The notes: a model not told the origin generated them from the sequence alone. Numbered from the stretch's first letter, positions 25,723 to 35,578 are shown. The stretch is DNA of 64,000 nt from Enterobacteriaceae bacterium RIT714 (GCA_009668015.1 WJYB01000001.1:963369-1027368), one strand, 5' to 3'. Numbers and translations are program-made.

Positions 25723-28700
25723 TTAAACATGCTTCTCAAATAAGTATGTGGCTGTAGCATTAAAGCGATTTGTTGCTAAATAACTAAATTTTGCCAAAAA
25801 CGCCGCTATTTCATCATACTCAGGTTTTGTAGCAGCTTCTATATATAATACAGGGCAATGATATTCAAGCGTTTTGACAGCACCACGAAGGACCTCCATC
25901 TCCATCCCCTCAACATCGATTTTGATAACTGAGATTGAATTTTGCGGTTCTTTCTCAACAATCGAATCTAATGTAGATATTTTCACCTTACCTTTTTTAT
26001 CAATTTCTAATTTCGTCATCCCGATATTTTTATCATCAACAGCCCCTAACTTTGCCGTTGTTTCGTAGCTACCCAACCCCATTTTAAATGGTATCACTTT
26101 ATCATTCAAAAAATTCAAACCAATATTTTTTGACAAAGTTTCATATACTTCACTTTGAGGTTCAAAAGAAAGAACCTTACCAGCCTCACAAAACAGGCCA
26201 AAGTAGACTGAGTGATTGCCAATGTTTGCGCCAATATCGAGAATAGTAGAACCGGGATTGGTTCTATTCGCAATATCTGCCAACATATCAGCTTCATAAA
26301 AGTCACGATTTTTCTTAACGAGATTTTGTATATGATCAGATTTATTTGGCAAATATAATGAAACCATTTTCTTAGCATAGGAGAAGGTGAACATATCACT
26401 TTCATCAAAAATTTTCTGACCATGATTTTTATTTTCGGCCTCGAAACCATAATGAGAAATCATGTTTCCAATGCACATATCATTTGCGTTTCTCAATACA
26501 TTGTCGTGCCACAACGCATTGTTTGAAACGCCTTTCCACTCTAAAAGTTTAAAACCAGCATTAGCAAACTTGAATTTAACGCCATTTAATCTGCACATCC
26601 AATAAAGCCAAACATCATCAGCATTTGGAGAAAGCTTTTCAAAAATATCTTTATTAATAACATCAGGATAAAAACAGTGAGGAGGGTATAATACCCCGGC
26701 ACCAGAGGTGGGAAATACCAAACTAGAAACATCCGATGAGAGGGTATAATTCCATTCCCACTGTTTGTAAGGTTTAGGCAAACCATCCTTTTCGAGGCTG
26801 ATTTTATGCACCCGGTGCGCTACGACTGTTTTATAATCACCATCCCACGCAGCAACGAGCTTTTCTAGCCAATCGCTTTCGTATGATAAATCATCATCTG
26901 CCGTCACGATGAAAGCATTAGGTTCTTCAATCAATGTTGGAACGATTTTTTTGTACGACCGAATATCTTCGTAATATTTTATCTCAATGCCTTTCGCAGT
27001 ATAGGTTAACACGCTTTCTGGAACAAGATGGCGTTCGGAATCTGCCAGCCACAGTATAATACGATCCGCTTTAACCGTCTGTTTCACCAAGCATTCTAGA
27101 GTGTATTGCAGTGTATTAAAGCGCTTATGCCATGAGGTTAAAGTCACAATCAGTTTTTGTGGTAGCGTGTGTTTACGCTGTAGTGTTTCTGCAATTTTGT
27201 GAGGAACTAAAACCTCATTAATATATTTCTCTGCACGTCCATTCGAGTTATCCTGAAGCATTTGAGCCGCAACATCATGCAAGCCATAGACCACATGCGT
27301 GACAAATGCTAATTTTTCAATTTGAGCACCATCTAGATTACGTAATCTGTGTTCATCAGGGATAAATACCGCTTTCGCCGACACCATCTGCGTTGATGGC
27401 AAAGTCTCAACGTGTGAAAAAACTTTTGGTGCGCCGTGCTCAACGTCTGTGAAACAATGGAATGCAAAGCCTAACTTAGTAAGCGCAGTAGTAATCGCAT
27501 CCAGCGACATTTGCCCTTGGTGTGTATTCAAAAAAGCTATTTTGACTTCAATAGTCAGGCATTCCCGTAGAATGCGAGATCCATATTCGAACACAGGAGC
27601 AAGATCGAATTTATTATCCAGAACGAACAGATCAACTTTTTCTAACCCATGAATATTATCTAACTTCGATGTTTGAGCATGTAACTCAACAAGGATTTCT
27701 GCACCAGGTGTGTGCGTTAGGTTCAGTGGTTTTAGCGTGCTACTAAGCCGATTATCCATACACATATAAACTGGCGCAAGTTCGCCGTTACCAAGTGTAT
27801 GTAGTTTGATGTGCTGCATTGATTTCTTGCGTGGCGGCAGGTGCTTGTCTTCTACTATTCCAAGCGTATCCATAATGATAAAGAAGAATGAATCAAGCTC
27901 CGTTAGGCTAATGAATTTATTACCTGTCGTAAAACTGCCCCCAACGTCCATGACAATAACTTTACCCTCAAGCTGGAAGGAGAAATCATCACTTTCGTTC
28001 TTTTTCGCCATAAAATCAGCATCTTCCGGCATACGCAGCTCAACTGGCTGGTAGTCATCAAGGAAATAGGGTGCAGCGTCGTGGCGCAAGGTTAGTGCCT
28101 CAGGCTTTTTTCCTTCACAGTAACGTTGCCATACGGCGCGCATTGCTTGTGAGAAGTGTGTTGCATAGCGCTGACCATCGCATACTGGCGATGCAATTAA
28201 GATCTCACGCATATTGTTGCGAATAATTTCCAGACTCTGGAGATCCCGCGTCAGTCCAACGGTGATATCTATAAAGTTTTGCCAGTCGGTAGCCACCAAT
28301 TCCTGCAAACCGGCATTAACCAGGTGAGAAGCTGAGTGTCGGCCGGCAAAGGTCGGCCCCGGAAGTGTAACCACGGGCACACCCATCGCCAGGGCTTCAC
28401 AGGTCGTCAGACCGCCGGAGTAAGGCCAAGGATCTAAAGCGATGTCGACATCGTTATAACAGGTCAGCAACGCCAGGTGAGGCGCCATTCCTTCGATACG
28501 CACGCGCTCGCGCGCAATACCGTGGTCTTCAAGAGTGGTTAAAACACGCTCTTTTAAATTCTCATTATCGAAGTTAAAACTTTTCAGGAACAGCCTGGAA
28601 TCCGGCACGCTGTGCAGCAGCGCAGCCCATTGGGTTAATAAAAAATCATTGATTTTAGACGCGTTATTAAAGCAACCGAAGGTAAAATACCCTTTCGACT

Positions 28701-29916
28701 TTACCGGCATATCGCTAACTGGCGGAAGGTAGAATGGCGGATCGTAGCAGATATAATCATCCGGCATACGAATCAGTTTTTCGGTATAGAGCACATCAGC
28801 CCAATCTGGCGTTTCAATGGCATCGCTAAGCAGGTAATCCATACCGGCCAGACCGGTGCTACTGATAAGTCCCCCCACCCATTTAATCTGAATTGGAGCA
28901 GGCTCCATCTGGAAGGTTTGCATGCGGCTGTTGGCGTTATAGCCACAAAGGTCGAACAAGATATCAATTTCGTCTTCGCGAATCATCGCATCGAGTTCGG
29001 TGGCACCCACATGTTCAATCACCCTCCAGTTTGCACACATGCGCTTGAGGCGATGTGTCAAGTGATCTTCCTGATAGTTGGTGCTGTAGGCGTAAAATTC
29101 GATCTGGGACGCGGGAATGTGTTCAAGCCCCATCACGATCATCTGTCCCACCGGGTGTAAACGCAGGCCATCAGAAATAAGGCCAATGCGCAGACATTTA
29201 TCGGGTGCTTTATTTTTAGCATTCGCGCGCTTGACTGAACGAGGTGGGAATTTATCCTGCCAGTGTTTACATAGCCTAAGTATGTCTTCGGCGCTGCGCT
29301 CCGGATTATAGTGCGCACCAACAATACGGTTGAAATAAGGTGTTGGGCTATCTTTTGAGACTTCGCTGCTATGCTGATAGGCCTCATCCATTTCATTGAA
29401 CTGACTCAGATCCTGTCGCACCATCCCCAGGTTATTCCAGTAGAGCCAATTATCCGGTTGTTCTTGGGTTAACTGCTTGTAAAGCACCTGTGCTTCTTCA
29501 TATTTTTTCGTTTTCTGTAAGACGGTAGCGTAGAGAAGTCGCAGCGGCCTTGCCGAAGTTTCGTCGACGCGGGCAATAGCCTCTACCAGATATGCTTCTG
29601 CGTCTGTTAAACGTTCGCTACGATATAACAGGTCTGATTTAGCGTAGATAGCTTCGGAGTTGTTTGGGGCAATTTTCAGTGCTTTATCAACACACTCTCC
29701 AGCCTTAATGAACTGTCCCAACCTCTGGTGTGCACGTGACGCGATAACCCAAAGCAGGTGATTCGCTGAGTTATCCACCAGTAATTCGTTAGCTATACTG
29801 AGTGATTTTTCTGGCTGGGTAGACAACCATTCAACGGCAACACGCATCTTCTCATGAAGCATATTTTCAAAAGACTGTTTACCGTTTTGGAAAGACTTGG
29901 CGGATGATTTTTTCAT
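25723..29916 (-). CDS. Giant flagellin-modification protein: TPR, GT41 (OGT/SPINDLY-like), GT-A and FkbM methyltransferase domains
   Basis: This 1397-residue protein lies between fliC and fliA on the same strand, the usual place for flagellin glycosylation genes in Enterobacteriaceae. Residues 30-200 are TPR-like. Residues 240-600 form a GT41 catalytic region (DPWPYSGGLTTCEALAMG, then VPVVTLPGPTFAGRHSAS), the O-GlcNAc transferase type that adds sugar to Ser/Thr. Residues 650-870 look like a degraded FkbM domain. Residues 918-1160 resemble a GT-A glycosyltransferase with DDD at 1007-1009. Residues 1205-1397 are an FkbM methyltransferase: LDIGANIGNHSVYF is the SAM loop, IKIDVEGMEMEVLRG the second motif. 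The 3' part is visibly AT-richer than the 5' part. RBS is weak. Acting on flagellin is inferred from position. Confidence 0.85.
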   Translation of the reverse strand: MKKSSAKSFQNGKQSFENMLHEKMRVAVEWLSTQPEKSLSIANELLVDNSANHLLWVIASRAHQRLGQFIKAGECVDKALKIAPNNSEAIYAKSDLLYRSERLTDAEAYLVEAIARVDETSARPLRLLYATVLQKTKKYEEAQVLYKQLTQEQPDNWLYWNNLGMVRQDLSQFNEMDEAYQHSSEVSKDSPTPYFNRIVGAHYNPERSAEDILRLCKHWQDKFPPRSVKRANAKNKAPDKCLRIGLISDGLRLHPVGQMIVMGLEHIPASQIEFYAYSTNYQEDHLTHRLKRMCANWRVIEHVGATELDAMIREDEIDILFDLCGYNANSRMQTFQMEPAPIQIKWVGGLISSTGLAGMDYLLSDAIETPDWADVLYTEKLIRMPDDYICYDPPFYLPPVSDMPVKSKGYFTFGCFNNASKINDFLLTQWAALLHSVPDSRLFLKSFNFDNENLKERVLTTLEDHGIARERVRIEGMAPHLALLTCYNDVDIALDPWPYSGGLTTCEALAMGVPVVTLPGPTFAGRHSASHLVNAGLQELVATDWQNFIDITVGLTRDLQSLEIIRNNMREILIASPVCDGQRYATHFSQAMRAVWQRYCEGKKPEALTLRHDAAPYFLDDYQPVELRMPEDADFMAKKNESDDFSFQLEGKVIVMDVGGSFTTGNKFISLTELDSFFFIIMDTLGIVEDKHLPPRKKSMQHIKLHTLGNGELAPVYMCMDNRLSSTLKPLNLTHTPGAEILVELHAQTSKLDNIHGLEKVDLFVLDNKFDLAPVFEYGSRILRECLTIEVKIAFLNTHQGQMSLDAITTALTKLGFAFHCFTDVEHGAPKVFSHVETLPSTQMVSAKAVFIPDEHRLRNLDGAQIEKLAFVTHVVYGLHDVAAQMLQDNSNGRAEKYINEVLVPHKIAETLQRKHTLPQKLIVTLTSWHKRFNTLQYTLECLVKQTVKADRIILWLADSERHLVPESVLTYTAKGIEIKYYEDIRSYKKIVPTLIEEPNAFIVTADDDLSYESDWLEKLVAAWDGDYKTVVAHRVHKISLEKDGLPKPYKQWEWNYTLSSDVSSLVFPTSGAGVLYPPHCFYPDVINKDIFEKLSPNADDVWLYWMCRLNGVKFKFANAGFKLLEWKGVSNNALWHDNVLRNANDMCIGNMISHYGFEAENKNHGQKIFDESDMFTFSYAKKMVSLYLPNKSDHIQNLVKKNRDFYEADMLADIANRTNPGSTILDIGANIGNHSVYFGLFCEAGKVLSFEPQSEVYETLSKNIGLNFLNDKVIPFKMGLGSYETTAKLGAVDDKNIGMTKLEIDKKGKVKISTLDSIVEKEPQNSISVIKIDVEGMEMEVLRGAVKTLEYHCPVLYIEAATKPEYDEIAAFLAKFSYLATNRFNATATYLFEKHV

Positions 29917-29984
29917 AAAAGCACGTTAATCCAGGTTAGTAACCATCTGGCGGATAGAGGGCCTTCAGTATAAAAAGCACAAAA

Positions 29985-30016
29985 AAAAATAACGGGTAAA
30001 ATACCCGTTATTTTTT
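29985..30016 (-). terminator. fliC terminator
   Basis: On the minus strand AATAACGGGTA-TTT-TACCCGTTATT is followed by a T run. It lies between fliC and the large modification gene, so that gene depends on readthrough or its own promoter. Confidence 0.9.
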
Positions 30017-30046
30017 AGCTTAATTAGACAGATTGTAACTGAGCGA

Positions 30047-30958
30047 TTAACGCAGCAGAGACAGAACGGTCTGAGGAACCTGGTTAGCCTGAGACAGTAC
30101 GGAAGTACCCGCCTGTTGCAGAATCTGCGCACGGCTCATGTTGGACACTTCGGTCGCGTAGTCGGCGTCTTCGATACGGCTCTTCGCAGCGGTGATGTTG
30201 GTCACGGTACTGTTCAGGTTGTTAACGGTTGATTCGAAGCGGTTCTGGCTCGCACCCAGGCTTGAACGCAGTGAGTCAACGTCAGAAATCGCTTTGTCGA
30301 TTTCAGCCAGCAGGCCAGAAGCAACGGTAGCAGTAGCAACAGTAGCAGTACCGCTAGTCGTTGCAGCAGCACCCGCGCTGTAAGATGCCAGAATACCAAC
30401 AGATGCTTTACCGGTAGAGGTTTCAGAGATGCTTGACATGCCAGTGTTACCAGCGAACAGAGTAGAAGAGTCGATCTTCTTCAGGGAGATGCCGATAGTT
30501 TCGGAATCGTTCGCGCCAACCTGGATGTTCAGGGTCTGACCAGTAGACAGTACTTTCACGCCGTTGAAGCTGGTCTGGTCAGCAACACGGTTGATTTCTT
30601 TCAGACGGTCAACAACTTCGTTGTTGATGGAAACCAGGTCGTCTGCAGAGTTAGTACCGTTGTTAGCCTGAACGGTCAGTTCACGGATACGCTGTAAGTT
30701 GGTGTTGATTTCGTTCAGTGCGCCTTCAGTAGTCTGTGCAACAGAGATACCGTCGTTTGCGTTACGCGCTGCCTGAGTCAGACCTTTAACCTGTGCAGTC
30801 ATACGGTTTGCAATTGCCTGGCCAGCAGCGTCATCTTTCGCGCTGTTGATACGCAGACCAGAGGACAGACGCTCGATCGCAGTACCCAGGGAAGACTGAG
30901 ATTTGTTCAGGTTGTTCTGAGTAGTCAGGGACAACAGGTTAGTATTGATAACTGCCAT
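30047..30958 (-). CDS. fliC: Flagellin FliC (short form, 303 residues)
   Basis: The flagellar filament subunit keeps the conserved D0/D1 ends ([39 protein letters not shown] at the N-terminus; [17 protein letters not shown] and [10 protein letters not shown] at the C-terminus). The central part, about residues 165-220, is tiny and rich in Ala, Thr, Ser and Val ([19 protein letters not shown]). E. coli K-12 flagellin has 498 residues, so the outer D2/D3 domains are absent. A perfect-spaced sigma-28 promoter lies upstream. The neighbouring giant glycosyltransferase suggests that surface variation here comes from sugars rather than protein domains. Confidence 0.97.
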   Translation of the reverse strand: MAVINTNLLSLTTQNNLNKSQSSLGTAIERLSSGLRINSAKDDAAGQAIANRMTAQVKGLTQAARNANDGISVAQTTEGALNEINTNLQRIRELTVQANNGTNSADDLVSINNEVVDRLKEINRVADQTSFNGVKVLSTGQTLNIQVGANDSETIGISLKKIDSSTLFAGNTGMSSISETSTGKASVGILASYSAGAAATTSGTATVATATVASGLLAEIDKAISDVDSLRSSLGASQNRFESTVNNLNSTVTNITAAKSRIEDADYATEVSNMSRAQILQQAGTSVLSQANQVPQTVLSLLR

Positions 30959-31031
30959 AATTTTAATTCCTTCAAAAATGGGTTTAGGTTTCGGTGCCTA
31001 ACACTCACGGCGTCTCTCACCGTCAACAAGG

Positions 31032-31058
31032 TTATCGACGTCCAACAAAAAGACTTTA
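31032..31058 (-). promoter_or_regulatory. FliA (sigma-28) promoter of fliC
   Basis: TAAA, exactly 15 bases, then GTCGATAA, one mismatch from the consensus TAAA-N15-GCCGATAA. Confidence 0.92.
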
Positions 31059-31284
31059 GAATCAATTTTCAAAAAAAATCATTTCATTGATTATTAATGA
31101 ATTATTTCCAAAAATAATTCCTATACTCCGGTTCCTAACGCAAACCCACCTCGGATTAATCACCTGCCCTTTACTCCCTAATCCTCCTGTCCGGCCTCTT
31201 CCTTGTTTAGACCCTGTAGGGCAATCCTCTTATTAGCCCACTCCGCACATTGCTATTCCACGGATTATTTTTTTGCCTGAGCCG

Positions 31285-31311
31285 TAAACTTTTGCCTGTA
31301 TAAGCCGATAA
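31285..31311 (+). promoter_or_regulatory. FliA (sigma-28) promoter of fliDST
   Basis: TAAA-N15-GCCGATAA, an exact consensus match, 40 bases before fliD. Confidence 0.95.
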
Positions 31312-31350
31312 AGAATCCTGAACTACTACCGTACTTTAAGGAAAACAGGC

Positions 31351-32778
31351 ATGGCTACTATCACTAACCTCGGGATAGGTTCTGCAGGACTCGGGGATTT
31401 GTACGATCAGTTAGAAACAGCAGAAAGAACAAAACTGACAACAATTACCACCCAGCAAACGACGTATAACGCTCAGTTAAGCGCTTACGGCAAACTGCAG
31501 AGTGCCATGACCAACCTGCAAACGGCGACAGCAGCGCTGGCAAAAACCGCGACCTGGAATTCAACCTCCGTCAGCAGCACGAATACCGCTTTTACGGCGA
31601 CAACATCTACAGCAGCCTCTACGGGTTCGTTTACAGTCAACGTAAATCAGATGGCCAAGGCGCAGGTGCTGACCAGCGGCTCAATTGGTAGTAATACTGA
31701 AAAATTGGGTGAAGTGACCGGTGCTAAACGCACTATTACGATTACCCAGCCGGGAACGGAAAAACCGCTGGAAGTCGAGCTATCCGACACGGACACGACG
31801 GTAAGCGGTATCGCCAGCGCCATTAACAAAGCAAATGGCAATGTCACCGCCAGCGTCATCAAAGCGAGTGATGGCGACTACCGTCTGATGCTGACGTCGA
31901 AATCGACGGGTACCGACGGTCAGATGTCCATTAAGGTTACCGGCGACGATACATTACAAGCCGCAATCGGTTATGACTCTGCAACCGGTACCGGCGCGCT
32001 GACCGTACAGACGAAAGCGCAGAACGCTATCGTGGTAGTGAATGACATCAAAATCGAGCGTCAGAGTAACACGATTTCCGATGCGCTACCGGGCGTGACC
32101 TTTACGGTTAAAGCCGAGAGCAAAGCAGACGAAACGCTGGATATTACCCGCGCAACCGATGGCAATCAGAAGGCCATTACCGATTGGGTAACCGCCTATA
32201 ATTCGCTGCAATCCACCATCAACAGCGTGACCAAGTATGTGGTAGTGGATAAAGGTGAAAATCAGTCTAACAGTAACGGCGCCCTCGTCGGCGACGGTAA
32301 CGTTCGCGGAATTCAGGCTCAACTACGCGGCCTGTTAACGGATGTCCAGAGCGGATCCGTACAAATTATGGCGCAGTTAGGTATTACTCAGGACCCGCAG
32401 AAAGGCAGCGATGGCACCATGGGTAACCTGAAAATCGATGCGGATAAACTGAAAAAAGCGCTTGCGGACAATCCGGACGCCGTTCAGCAGTACTTTATCG
32501 GCGACGGTAAAACCACCGGGCTGGCCACCAGTATGAGCAGCAGACTGGATTCTATGCTGAGCACCAGCGCCGGTAAAACTGGGGTAATCCAGACAGCCAA
32601 AGATGGTATTAACAAAACGCTGAAAAGCCTGAGTGAACGTTACGACGCGATGGAAGCCACCATTGAAGCCACTATGGCGCGCTATCAAGCGCAGTTTACT
32701 CAGCTCGACGTATTGATGACCAAGATGACTAACACGGCCAACTACTTGACCCAACAGTTCTCGAGTAAATCGTCGTAA
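31351..32778 (+). CDS. fliD: Flagellar filament cap protein FliD
   Basis: The 475-residue HAP2 protein forms the cap at the filament tip that folds arriving flagellin. The FliD N-domain (LGIGSAGLGDLYDQL), central domain, and C-terminal coiled coil (YDAMEATIEATMARYQAQFTQL, LDVLMTKM) are complete. The protein is exported by the flagellar type III system, with no cleaved signal. First gene of fliDST, under an exact FliA promoter. Confidence 0.97.
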   Translation: MATITNLGIGSAGLGDLYDQLETAERTKLTTITTQQTTYNAQLSAYGKLQSAMTNLQTATAALAKTATWNSTSVSSTNTAFTATTSTAASTGSFTVNVNQMAKAQVLTSGSIGSNTEKLGEVTGAKRTITITQPGTEKPLEVELSDTDTTVSGIASAINKANGNVTASVIKASDGDYRLMLTSKSTGTDGQMSIKVTGDDTLQAAIGYDSATGTGALTVQTKAQNAIVVVNDIKIERQSNTISDALPGVTFTVKAESKADETLDITRATDGNQKAITDWVTAYNSLQSTINSVTKYVVVDKGENQSNSNGALVGDGNVRGIQAQLRGLLTDVQSGSVQIMAQLGITQDPQKGSDGTMGNLKIDADKLKKALADNPDAVQQYFIGDGKTTGLATSMSSRLDSMLSTSAGKTGVIQTAKDGINKTLKSLSERYDAMEATIEATMARYQAQFTQLDVLMTKMTNTANYLTQQFSSKSS

Positions 32779-32792
32779 GTTTAGGAGTGGAT

Positions 32793-33197
32793 ATGTACAA
32801 CACCTCTGGTGCTCAGTCCTATCAGCAGATAGGAGTGGAAAGCGCGGTTATGACCGCCAGTCCACATCAGCTGATTGTCATGCTGTTTGACGGGGCGCAT
32901 AGCGCCCTGGTTCGTGCGCGCCTGTTTCTTGAAGCAGGACAGATGCCGGACAAAGGGGCCGCCCTTTCGAAAGCCATCAATATTATCGAAAACGGCTTAA
33001 AAGCTGGCCTGAACACAGAAGTCGATAGTGAATTGACCGGCAACCTTGCGGCGTTGTACGACTATATGGTTCGCCGCTTGTTGCAAGCAAATTTGCGTAA
33101 TGACGTTGAAGCAATTATTGAGGTTGAAGGTTTATTAACCAACATTGCGGATGCGTGGAAACAAATTGGTCCTAATGCATCCTCCATTTCAGGATAA
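32793..33197 (+). CDS. fliS: Flagellin-specific export chaperone FliS
   Basis: The 134-residue helical-bundle chaperone binds the C-terminus of newly made flagellin and prevents early polymerisation (GVESAVMTASPHQLIVMLFDG, KAINIIENGL, NLAALYDYMVRRLLQAN). The ATG at 32793 has AGGAG at five bases; a GTG two codons earlier overlaps that RBS and was not chosen. Confidence 0.96.
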   Translation: MYNTSGAQSYQQIGVESAVMTASPHQLIVMLFDGAHSALVRARLFLEAGQMPDKGAALSKAINIIENGLKAGLNTEVDSELTGNLAALYDYMVRRLLQANLRNDVEAIIEVEGLLTNIADAWKQIGPNASSISG

Positions 33198-33202
33198 CTT
33201 TG

Positions 33203-33577
33203 ATGAATACTCCGAGCGCCGCTCTTAGCCACTGGCATGCCCTGCATGCGCAGAGCATTGCTATGTTAAACCTCGCTCATACCGGGCAATGGGATGAGCT
33301 GATCGAGCAGGAAATGCATTACGTGCAACTCGTGGAAAGCATCTCAGGCAATCCCATTACGGCATGCCCACCCGCTCAGATTGAGCAGGCGCGTTTTCTC
33401 CTGGAAAAAATTCTGGAAAATGAGAATACATTAAAGGAATTGTTAAAAGTTCGGATGGGAGTGCTACGCGACCTTATCGGCCAGACGGGCAAACAGCAGT
33501 CCATCACGTCGACTTATGGCAAGCTGTCGGGAAATATTCTTTATCCGGAAAGTCTGACTCGCGATAACCAACTATGA
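33203..33577 (+). CDS. fliT: Flagellar protein FliT (FliD chaperone, FlhDC antagonist)
   Basis: The 124-residue small helical protein is the export chaperone for FliD. In Salmonella it also binds FlhD4C2 and lowers class 2 transcription. Recognised by position after fliS, length and the segments [16 protein letters not shown] and [11 protein letters not shown]. The ATG follows AGGATAA; a TTG one codon earlier is less likely. Confidence 0.92.
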   Translation: MNTPSAALSHWHALHAQSIAMLNLAHTGQWDELIEQEMHYVQLVESISGNPITACPPAQIEQARFLLEKILENENTLKELLKVRMGVLRDLIGQTGKQQSITSTYGKLSGNILYPESLTRDNQL

Positions 33578-33591
33578 CTTTATCATCCATA

Positions 33592-33621
33592 CTCCAGAAG
33601 TCAGCCTAACGGCTTCTGGAG
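33592..33621 (+). terminator. Hairpin between fliT and amyA
   Basis: CTCCAGAAG and CTTCTGGAG pair over 9 bp with a 12-base loop that can extend through GCC/GGC. No T tract follows and the amyA RBS begins four bases later, so it may attenuate rather than stop transcription. Confidence 0.5.
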
Positions 33622-33629
33622 CACGGAAG

Positions 33630-35117
33630 ATGAAAAACCCCACGCTATTGCAATGTTTTCACTGGTATTACCCCACCGGCGGCGAGCTGTGGCGAGAAGT
33701 GACCGCGCTGGCCCCCAATCTCAACGAAATCGGCATCAATATGATCTGGCTACCGCCCGCGTATAAAGGCGCATCGGGCGGATATTCGGTGGGTTACGAC
33801 TCTTACGATCTGTTCGATTTGGGCGAGTTTGATCAGAAAGGCTCCGTCGCCACTAAATACGGCGATAAAGCGCAGCTGCTTGAGGCGATCAACGCGTTAA
33901 AAAGCAATGACATCGCGGTATTGCTGGACGTGGTGGTTAACCACAAAATGGGCGCGGATGAGAAAGAGCCCATCCGCGTTCAGCGGGTGAATGAGCATGA
34001 CCGCACGCAGATTGAAGATGAAATCATCGAGTGTGAGGCCTGGACCCGCTACACCTTCCCTGCCCGCGCGGGGAAATACTCCGAGTTCATCTGGGACTTC
34101 AAATGCTTTAGCGGCATCGATCATATTGAAAACCCAAACGAGGACAGCATTTTCAAAATCGTCAACGATTATACCGGCGAAGGCTGGAACGATCAGGTGG
34201 ACGATGAGATGGGGAACTTCGACTACCTGATGGGCGAAAACATTGATTTTCGCAATCACGCCGTCACTGAAGAGATCAAATACTGGGCGCGCTGGGTGAT
34301 GGAGCAGACACAGTGCGACGGTTTCCGGCTGGATGCGGTAAAGCACATCCCGGCGTGGTTCTATAAAGAGTGGATTGAGCACGTGCAGGAAGTGGCGCCA
34401 AAACCGCTGTTTATCGTCGCCGAATACTGGTCCCACGAAGTCGATAAACTGCAGCAATATATCGAACAGGTGGAAGGCAAAACCATGCTGTTCGATGCCC
34501 CACTGCAGATGAAATTCCACGAAGCGTCCCGGCAGGGTCGTGATTACGATATGAGCCAGATTTTTACCGGTACGCTGGTTGAGGCGGATCCCTTCCACGC
34601 CGTCACGCTGGTCGCTAACCACGACACCCAGCCTTTGCAGGCTCTGGAAGCGCCGGTGGAATCCTGGTTCAAGCCCCTCGCCTATGCGCTGATCTTACTG
34701 CGCGAAAACGGCGTCCCGAGCGTGTTTTATCCGGATCTGTTCGGGGCGAGTTATGATGATACCGGCGGCGACGGCGAGACTTATCATATTGATATGCCGG
34801 TCATCGAACAGCTTCACGAGCTGATCCTCGCCCGCCAGCGTTTCGCTCACGGCGTGCAGACGCTCTATTTCGATCACCCCAACTGCATCGCATTTAGCCG
34901 CAGCGGTACCGATGAAGCGCCGGGCTGCGTAGTGGTGCTCTCAACCGGCGATGACGGCGAAAAAGTGCTCTGCCTGGGTGAGAATTACGGCAACAAATGC
35001 TGGCGTGATTTTCTTGGAAACCGGGAAGAGATGATCACCACGGCAGCCGACGGTGAAGGCACCTTTACCTGTAACGGCGGTAGCGTGAGCATCTGGGTCA
35101 TGGAGGATGTGTTGTAA
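33630..35117 (+). CDS. amyA: Cytoplasmic alpha-amylase AmyA
   Basis: The 495-residue GH13 enzyme cleaves alpha-1,4 bonds of maltodextrins and glycogen in the cytoplasm; no signal peptide is present. The four GH13 regions are seen: [20 protein letters not shown] (nucleophile Asp), FIVAEYW (acid/base Glu) and LVANHDTQP (transition-state Asp). Length equals E. coli AmyA. It follows fliT and a hairpin. Confidence 0.97.
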   Translation: MKNPTLLQCFHWYYPTGGELWREVTALAPNLNEIGINMIWLPPAYKGASGGYSVGYDSYDLFDLGEFDQKGSVATKYGDKAQLLEAINALKSNDIAVLLDVVVNHKMGADEKEPIRVQRVNEHDRTQIEDEIIECEAWTRYTFPARAGKYSEFIWDFKCFSGIDHIENPNEDSIFKIVNDYTGEGWNDQVDDEMGNFDYLMGENIDFRNHAVTEEIKYWARWVMEQTQCDGFRLDAVKHIPAWFYKEWIEHVQEVAPKPLFIVAEYWSHEVDKLQQYIEQVEGKTMLFDAPLQMKFHEASRQGRDYDMSQIFTGTLVEADPFHAVTLVANHDTQPLQALEAPVESWFKPLAYALILLRENGVPSVFYPDLFGASYDDTGGDGETYHIDMPVIEQLHELILARQRFAHGVQTLYFDHPNCIAFSRSGTDEAPGCVVVLSTGDDGEKVLCLGENYGNKCWRDFLGNREEMITTAADGEGTFTCNGGSVSIWVMEDVL

Positions 35118-35128
35118 CGCGTGGCGAC

Positions 35129-35158
35129 TTGCCGGGTGGCACAGCGCTTACCCGGCAA
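35129..35158. repeat. REP-like palindromic element
   Basis: TTGCCGGGT and ACCCGGCAA flank a short GC core between the convergent amyA and yedD genes. The sequence resembles enterobacterial REP units, which often sit at such 3' ends and limit transcription or mRNA decay. Confidence 0.6.
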
Positions 35159-35164
35159 ACTCTT

Positions 35165-35578
35165 TTAAGGCAACTGACTCTCAAGCGGATTTTTGGTCAG
35201 GTAATCCGCGCATTCCACCGTAGGACGGTCGACGCGCTGTAACTCCATTCCATCATACTCCAGCGTATTGCCTTCACGGTCGAGCGGATAGATCTCCAGT
35301 TTGCTGGTCACGTTGTAAAAATCATCCGAACGCAGCATGATTTTACCCGGCACCGCAATCACCCGCTGCCACTGACGACAATCCAGCGTATCGCCCTCTT
35401 GCGTCACCACCAGGGTGGCGATGGCTTCCGGGCTGACCATTTTGCTTTGCGGCCCTTTCGACTGCCAGTAGCCCGCAAGGCTGGCAGGGACAGGATGCTT
35501 AATCACTTCCTGATAATTATCGACCTGCACACAACCGGTTAACGCCAGCATTGCGCCAACCATCACTATTTTTTTCAT
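35165..35578 (-). CDS. yedD: YedD family lipoprotein
   Basis: A 137-residue lipoprotein with signal MKKIVMVGAMLALTGC and lipobox LTGC. The mature part matches YedD (LAGYWQSKGPQ, GDTLDCRQWQRVIAVPGK, YDGMELQRVDRPT). Function is unknown. Two adjacent ATGs are possible; the second gives better spacing from AGGAAAG. E. coli yedE and yedF, normally next, are missing; fliE follows directly upstream. Confidence 0.92.
   Translation of the reverse strand: MKKIVMVGAMLALTGCVQVDNYQEVIKHPVPASLAGYWQSKGPQSKMVSPEAIATLVVTQEGDTLDCRQWQRVIAVPGKIMLRSDDFYNVTSKLEIYPLDREGNTLEYDGMELQRVDRPTVECADYLTKNPLESQLP

Larger units (their letters stand above)
30959..31350. promoter_or_regulatory. fliC-fliD divergent promoter region
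   Basis: This 392-base gap holds the two divergent class 3 promoters (31032-31058 minus, 31285-31311 plus). Between them, 31100-31270, I see only A/T-rich then C-rich unstructured sequence and no gene. The fliC leader is about 65 bases long. Confidence 0.7.
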
